Source of the DNA: an uncultured Oscillospiraceae bacterium
Lineage (GTDB): Bacteria; Bacillota; Clostridia; Oscillospirales; Ruminococcaceae
NCBI GenBank assembly: GCA_934539585.1
Contig: CAKTCT010000009.1
Span: forward strand, 16,641-80,640
Direction: 5' to 3'
Length of the DNA: 64,000 nt
Part shown: one piece after another, positions 8,472-17,440 of the stretch
Layout: every line of letters begins with the position of its first letter
Numbering within the stretch: position 1 is the stretch's first letter
Position numbers and translations under genes: made by a program
Notes under the pieces: generated by a model
Told to the model about the DNA's origin: nothing
Database searches by the model: none
Seen by the model: the letters and a program-made list of their open reading frames with translations, nothing else

Positions 8472-9419
8472 TTATCCGACGGTGTTTTTGGGATTGCCGT
8501 CCAGGAAGGCGAAAAGGTTGTCGGCGGAAATCTGCAAAAGCCGCTGGCGGGTCCCTCTGGGTCCCCAGGAGACGTGGGGCGTGACGATGCACCGGGGGTG
8601 GCGGACCAGGGGGGATTCCAGCCCGGCAGGTTCGGTTTCCAGGACGTCCACCGCCGCGGCGGAGAGCTGGCCGCTGTCCAGGGCGGCGGCTACGTCGGCT
8701 TCGTTGAGGATGGGGCCCCGGGCGGTGTTCAGCAGGATGGCTCCGGGGCGCATTCCGGAGAGGAAGGCCCGGTCAATCAGGCCCCGGGTCTCCGGGGTCA
8801 GGGGGCAGTGGATGGAAAGGACGTCGCTTTCCCGGCGGAGGACCTCCGGGGAGACCATGGGGACCGGCTCCCTCCCGTCGGGATGGCGGCGGCAGCCCAG
8901 GACCCGCATCCCCAGGGCCCGGCAGGCGTCGCCGAAGACCCGGCCGATGGAGCCGTAGCCGAAAATCCCCAGGGTCTTTCCCGCCAGCTCGGTCATGGGA
9001 ACGGCGGTGACGCCGGGGTCCGCCGGGAGGGTCCAGCGCCCGGCCTTGACGTAGGCGGAAAACTCCGCCGCCCGGTTGGTCACGGCCAGGAGAAGGGCCA
9101 GGGCGTGCTGGGCCACGGCGTGGGAGGAGTACTCCGGCACGTTGCAGACAGTGATGCCCAGGGTCTTGGCGGCGGGAAGGTCGATGATGTTGTAGCCCGT
9201 GCCGAAAACGCCGATGTACCGGAGGTTCGGGCACTGCCGGAGGGTTTCCGCCTCCAGGGGGGTGCGGTTGACAAAGACGGCCTCGGCGTTTCCGATCCGC
9301 TCAGCGGCCAGGGCGTCCGGGGTCTCGTCGTACCAGGCAAGGTCCGGGAAACGCTCCGCTACCGCCCAGGGCAGGCGGTCGTGGTTTACAAGGTATCCAT
9401 CCAGGACGACGATCTTCAT
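8472..9419 (-). CDS. D-isomer specific 2-hydroxyacid dehydrogenase
   Basis: 315-residue NAD-dependent dehydrogenase of the D-2-hydroxyacid family, reducing 2-oxo acids such as hydroxypyruvate or glyoxylate. The nucleotide-binding GxGxxG is GIFGYGSIGRVFGDA; the substrate loop is VFGTGYNIID; the catalytic Arg lies in LLNTARGPILNEADV, the Glu in VLETEP and the His in IVTPHVSWG. Full length for the family. Its ATG overlaps the TGA of the upstream exporter gene (9416-9419), so it is translated with the exporter pair, an association with no obvious biochemical reason. Glycerate dehydrogenase is the closest functional guess. Confidence 0.9.
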   Translation of the reverse strand: MKIVVLDGYLVNHDRLPWAVAERFPDLAWYDETPDALAAERIGNAEAVFVNRTPLEAETLRQCPNLRYIGVFGTGYNIIDLPAAKTLGITVCNVPEYSSHAVAQHALALLLAVTNRAAEFSAYVKAGRWTLPADPGVTAVPMTELAGKTLGIFGYGSIGRVFGDACRALGMRVLGCRRHPDGREPVPMVSPEVLRRESDVLSIHCPLTPETRGLIDRAFLSGMRPGAILLNTARGPILNEADVAAALDSGQLSAAAVDVLETEPAGLESPLVRHPRCIVTPHVSWGPRGTRQRLLQISADNLFAFLDGNPKNTVG

Positions 9420-11185
9420 GCGGGTTCCTCGGTCCGGACGAACTGGCTGTTATAGAGGTTGGCGTAGAAGCCGCCCTTGGCCAGGAGCTCCTGGTGGGTG
9501 CCCTGTTCCACCACGTGGCCCTGGTTCATGACCAGGATCACGTCGGCCTCCCGGATGGTGGAAAGGCGGTGGGCCACCACGAAGCTGGTGCGGCCCTCCA
9601 TCATCTTCTGGAAGGCTTCCTGGACCAGGATTTCGGTGCGGGTGTCGATGTTGGAGGTGGCTTCGTCTAGGATCAGCATGGGCGGGTCCACCAGCATGAC
9701 CCGGGCGATGCACAGAAGCTGCCGCTGGCCCTGGGAGAGGTTGCCGCCGTCCTCGGCGATGATGGTGTCGTAGCCCTTGGGCAGGCGCTTGATGAAGCTG
9801 TGGGCGTGGGCCGCCTTGGCTGCGGCCAGGATTTCCTCGTCGGTGGCGTCGGGCTTGCCGTAGGCGATGTTCTCCCGGACGGTGCCGGAAAAGAGCCAGG
9901 ACTCCTGGAGCACCATGCCGAACAGGGAACGCATGCTGTTCCGGGTCATGGAGCGGATGGGGGTGCCGTCGATGGAGATTTCCCCGGCGTTGACGTCGTA
10001 GAACCGCATGAGCAGGTTGATGAGGGTGGTTTTTCCGCAGCCGGTGGGGCCGACGATGGCCACACGCTGGCCGGGCCGGACCTTGAGGTTCATGTTCTCG
10101 ATGAGGGGCCGGGCCGGGTCGTAGGAGAAGTCCACGCCGTTGATGTCCACCTGGCCCTTGCAGCCGGAGGCGACGATGGCATCGGGGGCGTCGGGGGTCT
10201 CCACCGGTTCATCCAGGACGGCAAAGACCCGCTGGGCCGAGGCGAAGGCGGTCTGGAGCTGGGTGATGATGCCGGTGACTTCGTTGAAGGGCTTGGTGTA
10301 CTGCTGGGCGTAGCTCAGAAACATGGAAATCTGGCCCACGGAGATGTGCCCCGCAATGGCCGACACCGCGCCGGTGAGCCCCACGGCGGCGTACACCACG
10401 GCGTTGACGAACCGGGTGCTGGGGTTGGACAGGGAGGAGAAGAACTGGGCTTTCTGGCCCTGGTCGTAAAGGCGGCGGTTGATGCCGTCAAAGGCGGTCT
10501 CCGCCCGGTCCTCGAAGGTGAAGGCTTTGACCAGCTTCTGGTTGGCCACCATTTCCTCCACGTAGCCGGAAAGCTCGCCCTGGATGGCGGTCTGGCCCCG
10601 GAAGTGCTTGTAGGAGTTCTTGGCGATGAAGGAGGCCACGAACAGGGACAGGGGCGTCAGCACAAAGACCAGCAGCGCCACCCAGACGTTGGCCATGAGC
10701 ATGAACACCAGGGTGCCCACAATGGTCACGATGCCGGTGAACAGCTGGGTGAAGCCCTGGAGCAGGCCGTCGGAGACCTGGTCGATGTCGTTGACCACCC
10801 GGCTGATGAAGTCGCCGTGGGCGGTCTGGTCAATGTACCGCAGGGGCACGCCGTTCAATTTCTGGAACAGCTGGATCCGCAGGTCCTTCACCGTGCGGTA
10901 GGTGATGACGTTGGTGAAATAGGACATGAGCCACTGGAACAGCGCCGTCCCGGCCACCGAGGCGCAGAGGAGGATCAGCACCCGCAGGAGCCCTTTGTAA
11001 TCCACGTTCCCCGCCTCAACGATGCAGTCCACGCCGTCGCCGATGAGGACCGGCACCGTCAGGGTCAGCAGCACGCTGATCAGGGCCGACGCCATGGCGG
11101 CGATGAGGTATCCCCGGTAGGGACGGGTGTAGGTCAGCAGGCGGCGAACGACGCTTTTATCGATTTTCTTTCCGTTCTTGCTCAT
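9416..11185 (-). CDS. ABC transporter, fused permease/ATPase (exporter half B)
   Basis: 589-residue type IV ABC exporter half: six-helix membrane domain (about residues 20-320) followed by an ATPase with Walker A GPTGCGKTT, signature LSQGQRQLLCIAR and Walker B MLILDEATS. The signature has Q in place of the second G of LSGGQ, seen in some heterodimeric exporters. Its ATG overlaps the stop of the first exporter gene by four bases, so it almost certainly works as a heterodimer with it, like BmrCD or YheIH. Substrate is likely a drug, lipid or peptide; none can be assigned. Confidence 0.92.
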   Translation of the reverse strand: MSKNGKKIDKSVVRRLLTYTRPYRGYLIAAMASALISVLLTLTVPVLIGDGVDCIVEAGNVDYKGLLRVLILLCASVAGTALFQWLMSYFTNVITYRTVKDLRIQLFQKLNGVPLRYIDQTAHGDFISRVVNDIDQVSDGLLQGFTQLFTGIVTIVGTLVFMLMANVWVALLVFVLTPLSLFVASFIAKNSYKHFRGQTAIQGELSGYVEEMVANQKLVKAFTFEDRAETAFDGINRRLYDQGQKAQFFSSLSNPSTRFVNAVVYAAVGLTGAVSAIAGHISVGQISMFLSYAQQYTKPFNEVTGIITQLQTAFASAQRVFAVLDEPVETPDAPDAIVASGCKGQVDINGVDFSYDPARPLIENMNLKVRPGQRVAIVGPTGCGKTTLINLLMRFYDVNAGEISIDGTPIRSMTRNSMRSLFGMVLQESWLFSGTVRENIAYGKPDATDEEILAAAKAAHAHSFIKRLPKGYDTIIAEDGGNLSQGQRQLLCIARVMLVDPPMLILDEATSNIDTRTEILVQEAFQKMMEGRTSFVVAHRLSTIREADVILVMNQGHVVEQGTHQELLAKGGFYANLYNSQFVRTEEPA

Positions 11186-12915
11186 TTCGCCGCCTCCTCT
11201 GCGCTTAACTGGGACAGACAGATTTCCCGGTACACCGGGCAGTTTTCAAAGAGCTCCTCATGGGTGCCGAGGCCCGCCATGCCGCCGTCGTCCAGGACCA
11301 GAATCCGGTCGGCGTAGCGGATGGTGCTGGCCCGCTGGGAGACCATGACCACCGTCATGCCCTTGGTGTCCTCCCGGAGGGCTTTCCGCAGGGCTGCGTC
11401 GGTGGCGAAGTCCAGGGCGCTGGCCGAGTCGTCCAGGATGAGGATGGAGGGCTTTCCGGCTAGGGCCCGGGCGATGGTCAGCCGCTGCTTCTGGCCGCCG
11501 GAGAAGTTCTTGCCGCCCTGCTCCACCCGGGTGTCCAGCTTCTGGGGAAGGGCTTCCACAAAGGGTCTGGCCTGGGCGGTCTCCAGGGCGGCCCAGAGGT
11601 CCTCATCGGTGGCGGAGGGGTCCGCCCAACAGAGGTTTTCCCCGATGGTCCCGGAGACCACCGCCGCTTTCTGGGGGACCATCCCCACCAGCCGCCGCAG
11701 CTGGGAGAGGGGGTACTCCCTGACGTCCCGGCCAAAGACCCTGACGGAGCCGGAGGTCACGTCGTAAAACCGGGGAATCAGGCTGACAAAGGTGGACTTG
11801 CCCGAGCCGGTGCCGCCGATAACGCCCAGGGTCTCCCCGGGGTTCAGGGCGACGGTGATGCCGGTGAGGGAGGGCTCCTCGGCTCCGGCGTAGGCAAAGA
11901 CGGCCTGGTCAAATTCCAGGGCGGGGGCGCCGGAGACGGGGGCGATCTCCCCGGCGGCTTCGTCCTTCACCGAAGGCTCCGTTTCCAGGACCTCGTTGAC
12001 CCGGGTGGCGGAGGCGGAGGCTTTGGTGAAGGTCACCACCAGGTTGGCCACCACGATGAGGGCCTGGAGAATCTGGGTCATGTAGTTGACGAAGGCGATG
12101 ATCTCGCCCTGGGTCAGCCGGCCGGAATCCACCCGGAACCCGCCGAACCAGAGGATGGCCACGATGCCCAGGTTCATGATGACGTAGGTCAGGGGGTTCA
12201 GAAGGGCCGAAAGCCGTCCCACCCGCACCGAGGTGTTGGCCAGGTCGTCGCTGGCGCTTGTGAACCGGGAAAGCTCCGCGTCCTGCTTGGAGAAGGCCCG
12301 GATGACCCGGGCGCCTTCCAGGTTTTCCCGGGTGATCAGGGAGATTTTGTCCAGCTTCTTCTGCATAACCCGGAAAAAGGGCACCGAACGGCTCATGACG
12401 AAGTAGAGGACCCCCACGATGAGGGGGAACACCACCAGGAAGATCAGGGAGAGCTTTACGTCAATGGTAAAGGCCATGACCACCGCGCCGATGGCCAGGA
12501 AGGGGGCCCGGACCACCAGGCGGATCAGCATGGCCACGGCTACCTGGAGCTGGTTCACGTCGTTGGTCAGCCGGGTCACCAGGGAGTGGGTCCCGAAGCG
12601 GTCCAGCTCGGCGTGGGAGAACTGGTTGATTCGGGCGTACATCTCCCGGCGGAGGTTGGTGCCCACCCCCTGGGAGGCAATGGAGGCGCTGTACTGGCAG
12701 ACCAGGGCGCACCCCAGGCTCACCGCCGCAATGAGCAGCAGCAGACCGCCCATCCGGAACACATACCCCTTGTCGGCGTTTTTCACGCCCACGTCGATGA
12801 TTTTAGCCATGACCAGGGGGACGATGAGCTCCAGCACGGCCTCCATCCACTTGAAAATCGGCCCGACGATGACCTGCTTCTTATAGTCCTTCAAAAATCG
12901 CCGCAGCTTCCACAT
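11182..12915 (-). CDS. ABC transporter, fused permease/ATPase (exporter half A)
   Basis: 577-residue half of a heterodimeric ABC exporter. The membrane domain occupies about residues 15-310 and the ATPase follows, with Walker A GGTGSGKST, signature FSGGQKQRLTIAR and Walker B ILILDDSASALD. Walker B ends in Asp-Asp rather than Asp-Glu, which marks the degenerate nucleotide site typical of one partner in asymmetric exporters; the other gene keeps the Glu. A GGAGG precedes the ATG at 12915, and TACAAT (minus strand, 12952-12957) in an extended -10 context is a probable promoter. First gene of a three-gene operon. Confidence 0.92.
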   Translation of the reverse strand: MWKLRRFLKDYKKQVIVGPIFKWMEAVLELIVPLVMAKIIDVGVKNADKGYVFRMGGLLLLIAAVSLGCALVCQYSASIASQGVGTNLRREMYARINQFSHAELDRFGTHSLVTRLTNDVNQLQVAVAMLIRLVVRAPFLAIGAVVMAFTIDVKLSLIFLVVFPLIVGVLYFVMSRSVPFFRVMQKKLDKISLITRENLEGARVIRAFSKQDAELSRFTSASDDLANTSVRVGRLSALLNPLTYVIMNLGIVAILWFGGFRVDSGRLTQGEIIAFVNYMTQILQALIVVANLVVTFTKASASATRVNEVLETEPSVKDEAAGEIAPVSGAPALEFDQAVFAYAGAEEPSLTGITVALNPGETLGVIGGTGSGKSTFVSLIPRFYDVTSGSVRVFGRDVREYPLSQLRRLVGMVPQKAAVVSGTIGENLCWADPSATDEDLWAALETAQARPFVEALPQKLDTRVEQGGKNFSGGQKQRLTIARALAGKPSILILDDSASALDFATDAALRKALREDTKGMTVVMVSQRASTIRYADRILVLDDGGMAGLGTHEELFENCPVYREICLSQLSAEEAAK

Positions 12916-13062
12916 ATCCGGCGTTCCCTCCTTAAAATCGTGCTACACTTTATTGTACCACAGTTTTCGGGAGAAGGACAGACTTTTTCCGGCTGGGTTT
13001 TTCCCAAAAAAGAGACGGATTTTCAGCAATTTTTCCGAAATCGCGGATTTTACAAAGAAGCC

Positions 13063-13091
13063 ATGACTTTCTTCCCGGGACATGCTATACT
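13063..13091 (+). promoter_or_regulatory. Promoter of the exonuclease III operon
   Basis: TATACT at 13086-13091 with a weak -35, ATGACT, at 13063-13068 (spacer 17). It lies about 30 bases before the start codon. Confidence 0.65.
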
Positions 13092-13119
13092 ATTCTTAAT
13101 GGTAAGGAGCGGATGAGCG

Positions 13120-13872
13120 ATGAAATTGGTATCCTGGAACGTAAACGGCCTCCGGGCCTGCATGGGCAAGGGCTTCCCGGAGTTCCTCCGGGCGGCGGAC
13201 CCGGACATTCTCTGCCTGCAGGAGACGAAAATGCAGCGGGAACAGGCGGACTTCACCCTGGAGGGCTATGAGGAATATTGGAACAGCGCCGAGAAAAAGG
13301 GCTACTCCGGCACGGCGGTGTTCACCAAGGAGCGGCCCCTGTCCGTCTCCTACGGCATAGGGCTTCCGGAGCACGACAGCGAGGGCCGGGTCATTACCGC
13401 CGAGTACCCGGAGTTTTACCTGGTCAACGTCTACACCCCCAACTCTCAGCAGGAGCTGGCCCGGCTTTCCTACCGCATGGAGTGGGAGGACGCTTTCCGG
13501 GGGTATTTAAAGGCCCTGGACGCCAAAAAACCGGTGGTCGTCTGCGGGGACATGAACGTGGCCCATGAGGAGATCGACCTGAAAAACCCGAAAACCAACC
13601 GGAAAAACGCCGGCTTCACCGACGAGGAGCGGCAGAAAATGACCGAGCTCCTGGCTTCCGGCTTTACGGACACCTTCCGGATGCTCTACCCCGATTTGGA
13701 GGGAGTTTACAGCTGGTGGTCCTACCGGTTCCGGGCCCGGGAGAAAAACGCCGGATGGCGCATCGACTACTTCCTGGTGTCCGACCGGCTGAAGGACCGG
13801 GTGGCTGACAGCCGCATCGATACCGGCGTTTTCGGCAGCGACCACTGCCCGGTGGAACTGATTCTCAGATAA
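13120..13872 (+). CDS. xth: Exodeoxyribonuclease III / AP endonuclease
   Basis: 250-residue base-excision repair nuclease of the ExoIII/APE1 family: cuts DNA 5' to abasic sites and removes 3' blocking groups, using a divalent metal. Family landmarks are complete: WNVNGLRA at the start, metal-binding Glu35 in LQETK, the Tyr in VNVYTPN, the catalytic Asp and Asn in GDMNVAH, WRIDYFL, and the final Asp-His in GSDHCPV. Full length compared with B. subtilis ExoA. It begins a four-gene operon; 15 bases separate it from the sirtuin gene. Confidence 0.96.
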   Translation: MKLVSWNVNGLRACMGKGFPEFLRAADPDILCLQETKMQREQADFTLEGYEEYWNSAEKKGYSGTAVFTKERPLSVSYGIGLPEHDSEGRVITAEYPEFYLVNVYTPNSQQELARLSYRMEWEDAFRGYLKALDAKKPVVVCGDMNVAHEEIDLKNPKTNRKNAGFTDEERQKMTELLASGFTDTFRMLYPDLEGVYSWWSYRFRAREKNAGWRIDYFLVSDRLKDRVADSRIDTGVFGSDHCPVELILR

Positions 13873-13887
13873 GAAAGGGAGAGACCC

Positions 13888-14637
13888 ATGACCGGCGACC
13901 AACAGACCTTGCAGGATTGGATCAACGAAAGCCGCAGCCTGGTGTTTTTCGGCGGAGCGGGGGTGTCCACGGAAAGCGGCATCCCGGATTTCCGCAGCAC
14001 CGGCGGCCTTTACAACCAGACCTACGATTACCCTCCGGAGACCATTCTCAGCCACGAGTTTTTTGAGGAGAGCCCCCGGGAATTCTACCGCTTTTACCGG
14101 GACAAGATGCTCTGCCTGACGGCGAAGCCCAACGTCGCCCATCGGAAGCTGGCAGAGCTGGAAGCCGCCGGAATCCTCTCCGCGGTGATCACCCAGAACA
14201 TCGACGGCCTCCACCAGGCCGCCGGGAGCCGGAACGTTCTGGAGCTTCACGGCTCCGTCCACCGGAACTACTGTCAGCGGTGCGGGAAATTCTTCACTGC
14301 GGAGGAAATCCTCCACAGTGAGGGCGTGGCCCGGTGTTCCTGCGGCGGAATCGTCAAGCCCGACGTGGTCCTCTACGGCGAAAACCTGGACCAGCGCACC
14401 CTCCGGTTGTCCATAGAGGCTCTGGAGGCGGCAGACTGCGTCATTGTGGGCGGCACCTCCCTGGCGGTGTACCCCGCTGCCGGACTGCTCCGGTACTACA
14501 CCGGGGACCGGTTGGTCCTCATCAACAAAAGCCCCACTCCCTACGACGACGCGGCCGATCTACGGATTTCCGGCCCCATCGGGGAGATTCTGGGACAAAT
14601 CGCCGTTTCACCTTGCCGGAGGGAGCCCCGCTTATGA
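13888..14637 (+). CDS. cobB: NAD-dependent protein deacylase, SIR2 family
   Basis: 249-residue sirtuin that removes acyl groups from lysine using NAD. Visible motifs are GAGVST (residues 23-28) and GIPDFRS for NAD binding, TQNIDGLH, the catalytic His121 in LELHGS, and four zinc cysteines: C129 and C132 in YCQRC, C150 and C152 in CSC. The His-containing loop and the R of DFRS are intact, so it should be active. The last codons overlap the next start (ATGA, 14634-14637), coupling it to the permease gene. It resembles bacterial CobB/SrtN class proteins. Confidence 0.93.
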   Translation: MTGDQQTLQDWINESRSLVFFGGAGVSTESGIPDFRSTGGLYNQTYDYPPETILSHEFFEESPREFYRFYRDKMLCLTAKPNVAHRKLAELEAAGILSAVITQNIDGLHQAAGSRNVLELHGSVHRNYCQRCGKFFTAEEILHSEGVARCSCGGIVKPDVVLYGENLDQRTLRLSIEALEAADCVIVGGTSLAVYPAAGLLRYYTGDRLVLINKSPTPYDDAADLRISGPIGEILGQIAVSPCRREPRL

Positions 14638-15896
14638 AAATGGATTTCAACCGAAAGTATACAACCATCGCATTATACTCCCTGTTGGTCATTGCCGCCG
14701 GGGCCTGCATCATCATGGCCGTGGTGAAGATCCGGGCCGTGGGGGCTCTGGTGGGGAAGGTCCTGTCGATTCTGCAGCCTTTTATCTGGGGGTTTGCCAT
14801 TGCCTACATCCTGAATCCCCTGATGAACGCCATGGAACGGCTGCTGACGAAGGTCAGCAAGGGCGCTATGGGGGCCCGGGCCAAGCGGCGGTTGTCGGTG
14901 CTTCTGGCGTATCTCATCAGCCTGGCGGTGCTGGTGGTGTTCTTCCGCATCGTCATTCCCCAGATCGGGCTGAGCCTGGCCGCCTTGGCCAATCAGATTC
15001 CCGAGTGGCTGGAAAAGCTCCGGGACCTGGCCGTGGACCTCATCAACAAGTACGACCTGGAAAGCCTGCCCACCTCCACCATCGACAAGCTCATCGCCAC
15101 CGCCGAGGGACTGGTGGAGAGCTTCGCCGCCAAGCTGCCCACCATGGTGCCCCAGCTGCTGCAAATGACCTGGAGCCTGACGGCGGGGCTGATCAACATT
15201 CTGGTGGGGGTCATCATTTCCATTTACCTTCTGCTCCAGAAGGAGCTGTTTTTCGCCCACATCAAGAAGCTCCTGACGGCGCTGCTTTCGGAAAAGCGGG
15301 TGGAGCGCATCCTCTATGTCACCCATAAGTGCCACGGCGTCTTCGGCGGGTTCATCTCCGGGAAGATTCTGGATTCCCTGATCATCGGCCTGCTGTGCCT
15401 GCTGTTCATGACGATTTTCCGCTGGCCCTACGCCATGCTCATCAGCGTCATTGTGGGCGTCACCAACGTGATTCCGTATTTCGGGCCCTTCTTCGGGGCC
15501 ATTCCCTCCATTCTCATCCTGCTGATCGTGGACCCGCTGACGGCTTTCTGGTTCGCGCTGTTCATCCTGCTGCTCCAGCAGCTGGACGGCAACGTCATCG
15601 GCCCCAAGATTCTGGGGGATTCCACCGGGCTGTCGCCCTTTTGGGTCATCTTCGCCATTACCATTTTCGGCAGCCTCATGGGAGTGGTGGGGATGTTCAT
15701 CGGCGTGCCGCTGTTCGCCGTGATCTACTCCCTGGTGGCGGAATTTACGGAATACCGCCTGAAATCCCGGTCCCTCCCGGCGGAAACGGCGGCCTACGCC
15801 TCCCCGGAGCACCCCCTTCTCCCCGGGAAAACCAAGAAACCCAGCCGGTTCCGCCTGAAAAAGCGCCCCGGTTCTTCAGATGAAAGGAAGTCCTGA
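14634..15896 (+). CDS. AI-2E family transporter (YdbI/PerM-like)
   Basis: 420-residue polytopic membrane protein of the AI-2E transporter family (PF01594). The start ATG at 14634 overlaps the sirtuin stop and has GGAGGGAG upstream. Helices flank a soluble middle region, and the conserved C-terminal half is clear: GFISGKILDSLIIGLLCLL, VTNVIPYFGPFFGAIPS and LDGNVIGPKILGDSTGLSPFWVI. Members have been linked to autoinducer-2 export, Na+/H+ exchange or indole export; which of these applies cannot be told from sequence. The C-terminal tail is basic. Confidence 0.9.
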   Translation: MKMDFNRKYTTIALYSLLVIAAGACIIMAVVKIRAVGALVGKVLSILQPFIWGFAIAYILNPLMNAMERLLTKVSKGAMGARAKRRLSVLLAYLISLAVLVVFFRIVIPQIGLSLAALANQIPEWLEKLRDLAVDLINKYDLESLPTSTIDKLIATAEGLVESFAAKLPTMVPQLLQMTWSLTAGLINILVGVIISIYLLLQKELFFAHIKKLLTALLSEKRVERILYVTHKCHGVFGGFISGKILDSLIIGLLCLLFMTIFRWPYAMLISVIVGVTNVIPYFGPFFGAIPSILILLIVDPLTAFWFALFILLLQQLDGNVIGPKILGDSTGLSPFWVIFAITIFGSLMGVVGMFIGVPLFAVIYSLVAEFTEYRLKSRSLPAETAAYASPEHPLLPGKTKKPSRFRLKKRPGSSDERKS

Positions 15897-15898
15897 CC

Positions 15899-16474
15899 AT
15901 GTCTGTTCTGGAACTGATGAAAACCCGCCGCACCTACCGCCGGTTCGCCCAGCGGCCTGTCCCGGAGGAGGTGGTGGCCCAGATGCTGGAGGCCGCCCGG
16001 TACGCTCCCAGCGCCGCCAACTTGCAGCCCTTGAAATACCTGGTGATCCGCTCCCCAGAGTTGGTGGAGCAGGTCTTCGCCCGCACCCGCTGGGCCGGGT
16101 ATCTTCCCCCGGAGGACGGCGTCCCCAAGGAAGGGGAGCGGCCCGTCCTGTTCGTGGTGGTTCTGGAGGACAGCCAGATTTCCAAAAGCGTCTACGTGGC
16201 CACCGACGCCGGGCTGGCCATCTCCAACATGACCCTGGCCGCCTGGGAGCACGGGGTGGGCAGTTGCATCATCGGCTCCTGCGACAAGGAGTGGATGGCG
16301 GAATTTTTCCGGCTGCCGGAAAACCTCCGGGTCCATTCGGTGGTGGCCTTTGGGTACCCCACCCACACCTCGGTCTGCGAGGACCTGACCGACTCCGTCC
16401 GGTACTACCTGGATGCCGCCGGGAACTACCGGGTCCCCAAGCGGAAGACCGAGGACATCGTCAAGTTCCTGTGA
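15899..16474 (+). CDS. Nitroreductase family protein
   Basis: 191-residue flavin-dependent oxidoreductase of the nitroreductase superfamily. The FMN-phosphate motif is RRTYRRFAQRPVPEE at the N-terminus, followed by the typical ARYAPSAANLQPLKYLVI; a second binding segment is LAAWEHGVGSCIIGS and the C-terminal conserved piece is VVAFGYP. It starts two bases after the AI-2E stop, last gene of the exonuclease operon. It lacks any ferredoxin domain. The physiological substrate of such small nitroreductases is usually unknown. Confidence 0.92.
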   Translation: MSVLELMKTRRTYRRFAQRPVPEEVVAQMLEAARYAPSAANLQPLKYLVIRSPELVEQVFARTRWAGYLPPEDGVPKEGERPVLFVVVLEDSQISKSVYVATDAGLAISNMTLAAWEHGVGSCIIGSCDKEWMAEFFRLPENLRVHSVVAFGYPTHTSVCEDLTDSVRYYLDAAGNYRVPKRKTEDIVKFL

Positions 16475-16485
16475 CCGCATTTGCA

Positions 16486-16544
16486 GAAAAAACGCCGCCG
16501 GACCTTCCCATGAGGAGAGTTCCGGCGGCGTTTGCCGTCTTTTT
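16486..16544. terminator. Bidirectional terminator between nitroreductase and ROK kinase
   Basis: ACGCCGCCGGA (16492-16502) pairs with TCCGGCGGCGT (16521-16531). An A-run at 16486-16491 gives a T-run on the minus strand and a T-rich tail (16538-16544) serves the plus strand. Confidence 0.82.
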
Positions 16545-17430
16545 AAAGGGAATCCATGGCCCAGGTTGCCGCACCCAGGAGTCCGGCTTTGTTGCCGAGC
16601 CTTGCCCGGACCACGGCGAGCCCTTTCCGGAAGCTGGGCATCACAAGGCTGTCCAGCCGGGCCTGGAGCTGTTCCTGGATGTAGGGCTCGTTCATGATCC
16701 CGCCGCCCAGGACCACGCAGGGGGGATTGAACACGTGGATCAGGGAGGCGAGTCCGCAGGCGATTTCGTCGATCCAGGCGTCCACAACGGACTTGGCCGC
16801 CGGGTCCCCGGCGTTCAGCGCTTCAAAGATGATGCGGCCGTTTTCCCAGGCGGGACAGACCTTTCTTGCCTCCCGGACCAGGGCGGTGGTGGAGGCGTAC
16901 TGCTCGTAACAGCCCCTGCTTCCGCAGGCGCAAGAGAGGCCGTCCTTGTGGGTGACGATGTGGCCCACCTCTCCGGCCACGCCGCCGGTCCCCCGGAGGA
17001 GGCTGCCTCCCAGGACGACCCCGCCGCCGATGCCGGTGCCGTAGGTCAGGCAGAGGTAGTCGGAGAAGCCCTTGGCCGCGCCGAAGGCTCCCTCCCCCAG
17101 GGCCGCGGCGTTGACGTCGTTTTCCACCGCCGTGGGGACGTGGTAGCGGGCTTCCAGGAGGGATTTCACCTTGGTTCCGGTATAATAGGGAATATTTTCG
17201 TTGGCAAAGAGGATTTCTCCCCGGAAAGCGTCCACCTGTCCCGCCGTGGAAATGCCGATGCGGTCATAGCCGCGGTAGCCGTCCAGGATGCGGAAAAGCC
17301 GCTCCATCAGGGCGGGGCCCCCTTGCTTTCCGTCGGAGGGGTGCTCGGCAAAGGAGAGGAGCTCCCCGGTTCCGGAGACCTCTCCCACCTTGATGGCGGT
17401 GCCGCCGATGTCGGCCGCGAGGATTTTCAT
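16543..17430 (-). CDS. nanK: ROK family sugar kinase (probable N-acetylmannosamine kinase)
   Basis: 295-residue ROK kinase, started at the ATG at 17430 behind TAAGGAGG. The ATP-phosphate loop is ADIGGTAIKVG, the substrate Glu-His lies in GEVGHIVT, and the zinc motif CACGSRGCYEQYAS is complete, which marks an active ROK kinase rather than a NagC-type repressor (no N-terminal helix-turn-helix). It lies 10 bases downstream of nanE, so the pair probably handles N-acetylmannosamine: phosphorylation by this enzyme, then epimerisation to GlcNAc-6-phosphate. Glucokinase activity cannot be excluded. No NanA lyase or sialic acid transporter is in the window. Confidence 0.85.
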   Translation of the reverse strand: MKILAADIGGTAIKVGEVSGTGELLSFAEHPSDGKQGGPALMERLFRILDGYRGYDRIGISTAGQVDAFRGEILFANENIPYYTGTKVKSLLEARYHVPTAVENDVNAAALGEGAFGAAKGFSDYLCLTYGTGIGGGVVLGGSLLRGTGGVAGEVGHIVTHKDGLSCACGSRGCYEQYASTTALVREARKVCPAWENGRIIFEALNAGDPAAKSVVDAWIDEIACGLASLIHVFNPPCVVLGGGIMNEPYIQEQLQARLDSLVMPSFRKGLAVVRARLGNKAGLLGAATWAMDSL

Positions 17431-17440
17431 GGCGGCCTCC